A stretch of DNA of 64,000 bases from Piezodorus guildinii (taxonomy: Eukaryota; Arthropoda; Insecta; Hemiptera; Pentatomidae). Below the pieces are notes generated by a model. That model was not told the origin of the DNA and did not search any database. It saw only the letters and a program-made list of their open reading frames with translations. Location: contig CM041297.1 in the NCBI GenBank assembly GCA_023052935.1, forward strand, positions 109,793,563 to 109,857,562, written 5' to 3'. The translations under genes and the position numbers were made by a program. Below, in pieces: positions 11,701 through 23,134 of the stretch; position 1 is the stretch's first letter; each line of letters starts with the position of its first letter.

Positions 11701-12284
11701 TTGTTTCCTCATTTTACCCCCTTTCTTTATCTTGTTCATAAGGAAGGATAATAAGCTGAGTACTAAGTCTATTCCCCTGCTTATCTCTTCAATTTTGCTC
11801 AGGTTCTAATCATAAATTATAATTTCAATTGATATAGGTCTCAGTCTGCAATCTTATTCACCTGAATGTAACATTTCCTTTTAATTGTACATTTAGTTTA
11901 TTTTTTATACTAAAGTTTACATCTTTTAAAATGACTTGATTTTCTTGTAAAAGAAATTAAACATGTGGATGGTCCTAATTACTTGACCTAAATTAATTTT
12001 TAATAAAATATCGATACATTCTTAAACAATCAAAGTATAATTTTAATGGTGTTTCGTCTAAGGGTTTTAGTTGTAATTTTTATGAAAATAATCATGTTTA
12101 TGTCTTTTTGACTAAAAGATTCTGCCATATTTGAATTAAGTCACAGAGTTTATAGGTAATATAAACCTATCTCAAACTTGAGCTGTTTGTATCAATGAAA
12201 AATGCGCAATAGTTTGAGAAGACATAAAAGATGAATATTCCAACAAATTATTACTTAACCCTTTTGACCTTATACCACTATTAT

Positions 12285-12400
12285 ATTAATAATAATAATA
12301 AAAATAACTTTATTCTGGGACCATGTCCCTTAAGAATAACAATGTAGTACAGTAAATATTATGGTGTAATATAACTATTTCTGCTTTTAATATTTTAAAT
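12285..12400 (-). mobile_element. LINE 3'-end fragment (short)
   Basis: An AATAATAATAAAAATAA stretch is followed by TTATTCTGGGACCATGTCCC. This is the reverse complement of the GGGAC..GTCCCAGAATAAA tail signature seen at the 3' ends of the LINE copies at 1745, 34465, 47620 and 59620. Confidence 0.6.
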
Positions 12401-13139
12401 GTTTGGGACACATCTACAGAATATTAAATTTTATTGCTGTTAATCTTGTTCATAGTAACTGGAGGTATTTATTTGACTGAATTAGTTCCTTATTTTGGAT
12501 TTATGTTGATTAAATAGTTAGTCCTAGGTTTAAGTCATAACATAAATTGTTTTAGTTATAGTTTTATTTTAGCTTTAATGCGCTGGGAAGCACTGTGATA
12601 TTTATGAAGAATTCTCTTCTTTGTTATTTTTGTTTGAAATGTTATGTTTTAATCATTCAGAAAATAATATGCTTATTTTCTGGTTGGTCTTTATTGATAC
12701 AAATATTAAAAACATGTTACGTTGGACAATTTATTGTATTTAATTAATAACTTATTTATCATAGTGCAATGTTCATTGAGCATGTGAATTTGACAAATTG
12801 ATAGAGATACATTCTGAGAAATGTTAGTCAGTTAAAAGTGTGTAATTTTGTTACTCTTTATTATTTAAAATATGCAATAGTTTTTTGTTTGTTTTTTTGT
12901 ATAATATTTGTGCCTTGGAGATATAGTAATCAATGTAGATTTTTCATTAATTTAGCTGTATTACAAATTGGTGTTGTGCTTTTTTTTTTTTTTTTTGCAT
13001 GACCAAAAACTATAGATAAATACCATACCACTCCTTATGAGAGGAGATGCTTACTTTTAAAAATTGTTTGTTCTACTTCGATTTGATTGGAAACATTCGT
13101 TCAAACTGATATCTTATTAAATTAGGAACATTGTGTACA

Positions 13140-13240
13140 TCTTCTTCTTCATAGCTCTACATCCCGTGGAGGGTCGTGGCTTCCTCCAGCAGTAAGCGCC
13201 ACGATTCCCTATCTTGTGCTGTGGCCATCCACATATACAT
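13140..13240 (-). mobile_element. LINE 3'-terminal fragment, end of ORF2
   Basis: The minus strand reads ATAQDRESWRLLLEEAT and a few more residues to a stop. This is the typical last peptide of R1/RTE-like LINE ORF2 (W...A.DR..WR.L..EA). It is followed by GAAGAAGAAG, a probable retrotransposition tail. Severe 5' truncation is usual for LINE insertions. Confidence 0.65.
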
Positions 13241-14223
13241 TGTGTACTAAACCTCCAAAGTACAAGTATATTAAGTTTTAAGTTCCTGTTTTAATGGAAA
13301 ACCATCTATAGTATGTATTTTAACATTCTCTAAAAAGTCTGGTCTCATTTATTGTAAAGCCTATTTGTTTATAAGAATTAGTTATAGTTTTACACTTAAA
13401 AAGAAAGGAGGAATTTTTATATTCCTTTGTGTGATATCGTTTTCATTCCTGTATTGTGATATAACATTTGTAATTGGCTGATCACGTTTTTTTCTCAACA
13501 ATTCATTGGTAATTTATAAACTGTGCTGCTGTTATGATTAATAATTGTGATATATTTATGTTTTTGTTTTTTTAATTTACAAAACAATTAGTTATTACTG
13601 TGCAATCAAAAACTTATTTATAATTATTTGTTTTAGAATTTTTTTTTATTTAAATTGTATACAAAGCTTCAAAGTATCTCGTTTTTATTTATTTTTTTTA
13701 AAACTCTAATGAAGTTTTCTATGACAATTGTAAATAAATGAAAATATAATTTGTCTTGTGAATGTCTTGATAAAATAAAAGTTTTGTATATGTCATGATT
13801 TGTATCATAAGATGAAATAAATAAACATTTAAAGATTGTTGAAATAACCATATTGCTTCAATTGTTATCTGCTTTGTTATAACTATAGATCTAAAAAATA
13901 AGAAAGAGTTGGGGTCTGGTAAAGAAAAATACTGGTTTAGTCCGTGCTAATGTTTCTATCCATATTACAAACTTTAAATAAAAGCAGAGCCTTAAAAGAA
14001 GAGAATAAATATATTAGAAATAACATGATTATATATATATATAATATATAACTTTCATTGTCTGCAACCCAAATCATCTCATCTTTTATACAAGCTTATA
14101 ACTATTCATTATTCTATATAATTATTCTTGTGATATTTTGTGTTCTCTTGAAGGTCCAAAAATTAGTCTAAAACATTGCACATATTGAAGCTGTATTATT
14201 TACTGTTTGCTAGCTGGTAAGTA

Positions 14224-14705
14224 TTGGGTTGTAAAGTAAGTTCATAGTGTTTTTCAATATTTCAATTTAATCCTCTCTGTGTTTGTAAAATCATGTTTAC
14301 TTGGTCAATAATGTTTACCTATTCTAAAAAAGGATTAGTTAAGGTGCTTTTATACATTTGTTTCAACCAAAATTCTTTTTGCTTGCTCAAAATGGAAGAG
14401 AAAACAAAAATTCATATTCATCATTTAATGATTTTTTAGTTCCAAAAGGAAAAAATGCTGCATAAGAGAAAGCAATGTCCGTAAGTGGTTTCCTCTGTTC
14501 AGAACCGGACATTTTGATTTGCAAGACTAAAAGAACTCGGGTGACCAAATTCATGCATTGGTCAGAGATAAACCTTACTCTACAGCACGGTATATTTCAG
14601 AATATAATTGATTAAAAATATTTACAAGAACCTAAAGTTTTTTTTTTTTTTTTTTTTTGAATCACCAGTAAAAAACGCTATGAACTTATTTTACAAGCAC
14701 GACTT
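14224..14705 (+). mobile_element. Internally deleted mariner (about 0.48 kb)
   Basis: The ends are inverted: the left TTGTAAAGTAAGTTCATAG and the right end, read backwards, TTGTAAAATAAGTTCATAG. A TA precedes the left terminus at 14222-14223. Between them lies a remnant of the transposase N-terminus on the plus strand (EEKTKIHIHHLM, then VRKWFPLFRTGHFDLQD), with stops. The catalytic region is gone. A run of T interrupts the 3' part. Confidence 0.8.
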
Positions 14706-14999
14706 ATGGCTCTAATGACCATCCGCTTTAAATTTTCCCAGATGTTAATATCGTTTGCCAGCCATTAATAGAATGAGAAAAGGGTTATGAATTTAAATAA
14801 ATAACCTTTTGGAAATTCGGATGGAAAACAAACAGGCAATAAATAGTTATGATTTTTTTTTCTTAACTGACACCCGCTTCAACTCTATAACATGTCTTCT
14901 AGGTATCTCAAGGCACAGCAGTCTTTAATCATTAAATAACTAACTGCTCTGCTCTGAGGTGGGGTGATGAACACAAAAAATGTATTCTAGCCAGACATG

Positions 15000-15055
15000 C
15001 TTTATTATTCTTAAAGGACCTTGTCTCAGAATAAATTAATTTTTCTATCTATAAT
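15000..15055 (+). mobile_element. LINE 3'-tail fragment
   Basis: TTCTTAAAGGACCTTGTCTCAGAATAAAT matches the tail signature of the LINE family at 416-1790. Confidence 0.5.
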
Positions 15056-15059
15056 GGTT

Positions 15060-16120
15060 TGAAATGTATGGGTTAAATAGATTATTTCATTGTTTTGTGT
15101 GCCTGATAGCCATTCCTCCTGAATGACAAAAATGATCTCACAGAAAACACGATCAAACAGTAAATATTAGCTTATCTGAATGGATACTGAATCCTTTCAA
15201 ATTTGGTTTTGACACAAGTAGTCATCACTTGGTAATATATTCATTGTAAAATATGACACTAATTTTTTGATAATTTATTATCCAAAACAAAGGAGAATCA
15301 GCACATACAGGAAGCTGGATATTGTTGTTGGTTATAGGGCTACTTAAAATTATAATGTTTCTTTTTTTATTTTGTTTTAATAACAGATGTCCATTGAACA
15401 TAGTTTGCTACATATAAGATACATGAGCAATTAAAAAGACTTCTTCGAAAAAAGCTGCTGAGTCCAAGTTAATTTTTACTTTGAATAATTATTTACTCAA
15501 ATTATATATATTTTATAAATGGCTAAGATACCAAAATAAAAAATAATTTTTAACACTCAAAAATAATTATATAGCTGGTAAATATTTTTTTTTTAATAGT
15601 ACTATACAATAAAACTGAATTCTCAGAAAACTGTCAATATAGTATTAAAATATGGGGAAGACAATATTAAATAACCTCATATACCAAATATTAATATTTT
15701 ATGATATGATTTTTGTACTAAACATACTTTAACAAAATAATTCAATATTTCTTTTATTTATTGGACCCCTAGGCTTCAGATTCATTCAATGAACCTTGTT
15801 CTTAAATTACTTATTAGTTTTTCATTGAGCAGCAGGATCCCATTGTTTCTGATGAGAAATAAAAAGAATAAGGGGTAATGAAGTGGAAGGTTCTGTAGCA
15901 CTTGATACTTGTATTTGAAATTTGGCGGGAATAAAAACCAAACAATCTGATTGGTCGAATTCGATAACTAATCATTAGTAAATGTTCCTTGAGAGACAGG
16001 CTCAACGTTTGTTTTTGACTGTGATATCGGCTGTTATTATGGTTTTAAGTAGATTCGTCGTCGGGTAAAAGGCATTTAGTAGTTAATTATTATCTTGGTG
16101 CATTAATTATTAAACTGAAT
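15060..16120. other. Region upstream of papi
   Basis: No gene was recognised here. It should hold the papi promoter and 5' UTR; I see no clear TATA box near the start codon. Confidence 0.35.
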
Positions 16121-19100
16121 ATGGCATGGATGTTGAAGTCCTTGATTGCTTTTGTTGCATTGCCAATTCTCAGTATTTGTGCTGCAACTATCTATTACTA
16201 TCATATTTGTGTAAGTTACATATACATTTACTCCTTAAATAATTTCTCTTAAATAAGAAAAAGGAATTTAAATAGATTTATTGCTGTTTTTCAGGATAAA
16301 GAGTGGGAAGAATACATTAAAAATATTAGAAAGAAAGAAGAAGATGTTAAAATACCTCTATCCTGTGTTGGCAGTTTAATAGGGAGAGCAGGAACTAATA
16401 TTAAAGAGTTGCAAGACAAAACTAAAACCAAAATTTTTTTCAAAAATATTGGTATGTTGCAGTTACATACTTATTATATTGAACAGCATTATAGGGTTAA
16501 ACCTGTTATTTTTTTTATTAGTAATCATTTCTCTCCAATACTACCCTGGCACCGGTTAAAGTTTGATTGAACATGATGACACTTAAATATTATGTCATTA
16601 AAACAAGTGATTATCAAATTTATAAGGTCTGTGTGGTAACTCCCGGGCGGAAACGGTAAGTCCTATGAAACTGAAATTTCATATTTAAGACAAATATATG
16701 CCCGAGACGTTATAAAACTTTTTTCATCAAAATGAACTTACCACAAGTGCCAATTTATACCATGCAGTTTGGAGATTACCATTGCTCGTGCATGATAATG
16801 CTCATCCTCACAAGAAAAGATGTGTTTCTGAATACCTGAACACCACAAATATTCACACCATTGATTGGCCATTCAGCCTGAAAATGTTAAGCATATATAT
16901 ATATTTATAAATTTTGTATACTATTTCAGAAGGTGAACAAAATTACAAGATCTGTAGGATTGTGGGTGAAAAAGAAAATGTAGAAGAAGCAAAGAACTTA
17001 ATTATTGAATTCATTGACCCTAAGGATTCTGAAGTCATAGAGATGTGGGTTCCCCAGGTAAAATTATTTTTCAATATTTTTTATGGACAATTATTCCTCT
17101 TTTTTTTCTTTTTTATATTGGATTTTCTTATTTATACCATGAATGTCTTTTAGAGCGCTATTGGTCTCATCATTGGGAGGTGTGGTGATAATATAAGGAA
17201 AATTTCTCAATCTACAAATACTAAAATAACAGTTGACCGATACAAAGTAGGTGAGTATACTTTTATAGGTTTAACATGTGACAAACAGCAAATGACTTAA
17301 TAATTTTTTTACTACTACCAATTTTGTCATAAATTTACTATGACTAATTTAATTACAGTAAGCGGGATCACCTGTAACATGATTGCTAGCATAACAGCCC
17401 TCTATGCCCGCAGGTCATCTGAGGATTTTTTAATGGGAGTAAAAAATCCTTAGTTATCCCGTCCTTCGAAGGGGACGTAAAAAGATCCTTATCCTATCAA
17501 ATCTGGATAGGCAAAATTTAGGAATCCCACTGTAGCATCGACCGATTAGCCTCTGTAGTCTAAAGTGACATTAAATGAAATGAAAAAAAAAAAAAAAACT
17601 GAAATGAACCTTAGATAAAATGTTTGAAAATCCATGAAAGTTGATTCAGGTTCGTATCTGGGTTTATGAAATAAATGAAACAGTCTGTAAATTAAAAATT
17701 TAACTGCTTAGAAAACTTTTCTAAAAACACCTCTATTCACTATTCTTATTTTTCTAAAGAAACTTATTTGTGTGTTTTGGTTTATACAATTGTATGGTGT
17801 GAGAGGAATTGATACCGAATGAGGTGAGGGAGAAGATGCTATGTCTGTTTTGTGAAGGGGTTATTCTTGGGAATTGATTTAGAAACTTAATGTTATTTCA
17901 CTTTTGTAATCTATAGTATTGTTGTTTACCTTCTGATTTAAGATATCTTATTACTTGATAGAAGTTTTGAAATTTATTATTTTCTTGTACTTTAAACAGA
18001 TTCAAATAAAAAGCTCGTTGTGATAAAGGGAAAATCACCTAATGTGGCAGCAGCTAAAGAATTGATTGAGAAGAAAATCAAAGAAGATGAAAAAAAACGA
18101 AAAGAACTTGTTGATTCAACTCAAACAAGATCTCCAAGAATGAAAGCAAAGAATCAAAAAGAAAATGTAAAATATTTAATTATAATCATGAACACTAATA
18201 TTTATAGTCATAATTTGTTTGTAACTTATTATTTTTTTTTTCAGGATGCAGTAGGTCTTAAAAAAGATTCTCATTATGAAAGACTCATTGCTGAATCAAG
18301 TGATAGTATGATTCAGGTTTATGTTTCATCGGTGGCTTCTCCATCACACTTGTGGTTGCAGGTAGTTATTGCAGGAAATAATTATTATATATCAATAATT
18401 TAGAATTAAACATTTAGTTATGTTTATTTTTTAAATTTTAGTTAATAACCCCTAGAGCTGTTGATCTTGACCACCTGGTCGATGATATGACTGAGTACTA
18501 TAACAAGGAAGAAAACAGAATAATGCACAAACTGAAAGAGGTAGTGTAATGTTTGTTTTTCAGACTTTATAAATCATTTATTTTCATTAGATCCGTAGGT
18601 GTTATTCTATCTAATATTCAAAAGATCTCAAGATAAAATATCTGTTACCATTGATACTACCTAAAAAATTGACAATATTGCAATAGGGATGAATCAAATA
18701 TAAATGGGATTTTATGTTTTTGAATAGTTTCGCTCTTTAGAAATATATCTTTCTCAGTGAGAAGAAGGGTTTTAATCGCTGCATCCTCAAATAAAGGTGG
18801 TTTCGTCAGAAACCAATAGCATATGAATTCCCTCCACACCCTCATCATCTTCAAATTGTTCCTCTTTTAGAACTTCTCTAGGGAGGAGCATGGTCTAGCA
18901 TAGTTTAGAGGACTACTCTACTGTTCTATGTGTTCAAACCCTGGTTAGGGCAGAATTATTTATTTTGTTATTTCAACCATGGAGCGACCCTGGGGTTTGG
19001 AGACCCTCCTGGGTCACAACCAACCTCTATAAAATGATTACCTGAAAATTGGAGAAAAGAACCTAAAGAAAGCGGCCGAGCTTGATCATGGCCTAATCAC

Positions 19101-22100
19101 CTCCTTATACACGGTGTCTAGCAACAGGGAAAACCGGGAAAAGTCAGGGATTTTAAAAACATATGAAAAAGTCAGGAAATTTGTTCTTTGGTCAGGGAAA
19201 ATGGTCCCTAATCGTTTCTTCTTCACTCAGACAAAAGTTCCAATATGCCAATATGTTGTGATGTTGCAAATATCATAAAGCGAGTTTAATATTTAATATC
19301 ATAAAAGGACAGGATGGAGGGCTGTGGAGAAGAAAAAAGTCAACCTTCAGGTGAAGGAATTGGAGGCAAAAAAAGCAAAACTGCTCCAAGAAGCTCTTCA
19401 GAAAGCTGAATATTTGGCTGCAGAGAATTAAACATAAAAAGAAAAGCTCTTAAAGTTTATATAGATATATTGATTGTAAATAATTTGTAAATAAATTTGT
19501 TGTCAGATTTGTAAATATTGATTATTACTAACAGCAGTATTAAAGTTCATCATAATTCATTGGTAAGTCAACTTAAACAACTACAATTTCAGCTGGTGTC
19601 AGGTAGATGTAGTTGATTCTTTGATTGATTAGTCATTATATTTATTTTTAATCAAGTTTACCATATTGATTATAATTATTCTTTGTTTTGTCGATTTTCA
19701 CCGAGATTTGGCCAGTTAAAAGACTTCTTACAATATGGAAAAGTCTGGGAATCTCTTTGATGATTGATGAGCTGATTTGCTAGACACCCTGTTATAGGGT
19801 TTTGGGCCATGAAACTACCAATCTGTATACTCTATATGGGGTGTAGAGGTACAGGTTTTTTTATTTATTTATTTAATTTTTTTAAGTTAATTTTAATGGT
19901 CCAAACTTATAGAAAATTTTCTTCCCATTAACTCCGTCAAGAGTAACAAATTATTATATTATAAATTATAAATTATATATTATAATATATTATAAATTAT
20001 CACAACGCATTGTGCAGTGGAGAGGTGCATCTGTCGCTCCAACAGAGCCTTACTGATGAAATGCTGGAGAGTATCGAACTCCTCCTCCTCACTCCTGGTT
20101 TCACTTAAGCATATTAAAAGTTTGTTTATTCATGTAACATCACTTTATGGCTAATCGGACGATGCTACAGTGGGAGTCCTAAATTTCGCCTATCCAGGTT
20201 TAATTAGGATAGGGATCTTTAATGAGTGCCTGACATCGCACAGGCCTGGGACCACCTTTTTACGACCCTTCTAAATCACAGCATAACTTTGGGATTTTTT
20301 ACTCCCATTAAAAAAACCTAGGTTTGGACCTGCGGCATTGGGTATAGAAGGCTGTTATGATAACCACTACACAACAGGTGACCCCATATTAGAAGTGTTT
20401 TTATAACTTTAGATGTTCTGGATCGAAAATCCCATTTATACTTGATTCAGGATTAAATTATAGATAACAAGCACAAATATTATATATGTAGTCTTATATT
20501 CATTTTAATGTAATAAAATGATGGCTAATGTACATTATTCTCCTAACTGCTTATTGTTAAACTTTTATGGTTTTTCATTTTTTAAATTATCCTACTGGAT
20601 CTAATCTATGAATATGTCTTTAACTGACAAGCGGATGTATTTGATTTGTTTTTTTAATGACCTGCGTACTTAATACATTATTCTCCTAATCAATCTCGTC
20701 TTATAATGAATTTAATTTTTTTTCTTTCTAGGTTAAACCAGGGCAAATTGTGACGAGTCGGTTTGAGCATGATAACAAGTGGTATCGAGTTGAAGTATTC
20801 GCAGTTGAAGTTAATGAAACAAATTTGGATGAAAGTAAAGTAGATGTTTTCTATGTGGATTATGGCGACTCGGCTTATTACCCCTTGAAAGAGCTTTTTG
20901 ATTTAAGGCCTGACTTTCTTGATCTCAAGTTTCAAGCCATTGAAGTTTCAATGGCTGGAATAGAATCAAAGTAAGTTTTTTAAAGCTAGCATTTATAAAT
21001 ATTTTATTTCAATACTCCTATATTTTGCATCAAGGTATAAACAAATCCCGTAAAAAATTTGAACCCCTATTGAATGGGGTTAAAGATGCAAATAACAATA
21101 TAATTGTGGATCCAACTGAGATATTAAATAAATTTAAACAACACTTTGACGGCATTCTAAATACGGCATACGAAATCCGATTCACCAAAAAGGACCGAGG
21201 ACGGATTGTACTATCTGTCATGGGATCTCTCTTCTCCCAGTTATTAGATTTTTTTGGTGATCTCTATGATAGCTGGGTACATTGAACCTACACTATCCAA
21301 TGTTTGGTACATTGGATGGTGTGATAAGGTCTTACAAATTGTATGCCCATTGAAGGAAACACAACTAACTTTTAGTTAGTAAATTTGATTGATGGGCAAG
21401 TTCATTTCATTTATTCATTTAACGTCACTTTATGCTACTATGGCTGATCGGACGATGCTTCAGTAGGAGTCCTAAATTTATCCTGTCCAGGTTTTATTAG
21501 GATAGGGATCTTTAACGAGTACCTGACATCAAACAGGCTCGGGACCACCTTTTTACTTCCCCTCCGAAGGACAGCATAACTAAGGATTTTTTAAGGACTT
21601 TTTTTAAATTATGTGCATTACATTTTTTTTTTTTTTTTATATGTATACCATTACCTTCTAAATCGTTTCATTGAGGTGTTGTTCTGGTGTAGTTTAAAGT
21701 TCAAGTCATTATATAGTACAAATTTTCTTCCCAAATTAATATCAGTAAAATATTCTGTTTCATGATATTAATATTTTCTAGTAGTTTATAGAATCCTCTC
21801 TGCTCCCCCATGCCTATGCCCGTCAGTGTACGTATGTTGAAAAAATTATCAGTTCATCATGAGTTTTTATAATTTATTATACTTGTTCGGGCCCGAATGT
21901 ATATATATTTTATTACTAATACATACATATGTATTATATGTTCTATTTTATATCAAGTGGTTTTTTGTTACTTCATTTAAATAATTTTTGTTTTATATTA
22001 AACATTTGTATTCTATTCTATTTCAATAACGCTATTCTTTAAAATTAAGTACAATATATGTTTATAATGTATACATTTTAGTCCTTTTTATTATAAATTC

Positions 22101-23086
22101 TAATTTTAAAATATCTCATAGTTTAACTTTTAAGTATTGTATTTGGAAGAAAGGAAGCTGGCGGTATGTTTACATCCAAAGAGAATAAGTTTGTTTACGC
22201 CTTCAGCAATACGCCGGCTTATCTTTCCCTTCAGTTGTTTTTGGACACTCACTCAGGTAGGAGTACCTAGGGTCTCCCTTTTTCAAATTCCTTAGGGAAT
22301 ATTTTTGTTTTCTGCTTCGCTCTATACGAGTATTTGGCGCACTAGCAGCCGGCGGTCTGTACACGTACAGCAACCCATCACGTCTTGACTATTGAACTCT
22401 TAAGTACCCTTTTTCTTTTTTTATATAATTGTGTTAGTTGTAAGTTTATTTTTTGTTTTTATTAGTTTTAACTGCTTTATACATTTTATTTTGTAACTTT
22501 ATTTTTTTTCATTTTGTTTTCTAAACAGATTAAATATTTTGTTTTTAATGTTCCTTAGTTTAGTTTTTATTCTTTTTTTTTTTTTTTACCTTTTATTTAC
22601 TGTTTAATTTATTTATTTTATATCTCATATTCAACTTCAGGTCACACAATGCTATCCGGCAGAATTTTTTTTTTTTTTTTTTTTAAATTAAGTCTTTCCA
22701 ATCGAATTCTCTAGCATTGAGACAGATTGGTGTACAAAACAATACTTTGTAAAATTTTATACTTTCAAAACATCGGAGTGGCTTGGTCTAGTGGATAGAG
22801 CTCCGTTCTACTGTTCTCCAGGTCCTGGGTTTAAACTTGTGCTGTGGCAGGATTATTTATCAGACCCTTCTGGGGCGCACCCAACCTTATAAAGTGGGTA
22901 CCCAAAAGTTGGAGGAGGGGGGAAGAAACCTGGCGGTGAGCTTGGTCTAGGCCTAACCATCTCCTTACTTGGTCGTTGCCCTAGAGGCAGTACAAATCTC
23001 TACTATTACTGAACCCTTCATGGGTTGTAGAGATAAAGGATTTTTTTTTTTTTCAAAATATCAGCCCTTATCCAGTAAAAAAAATT

Positions 23087-23134
<48 letters not shown>

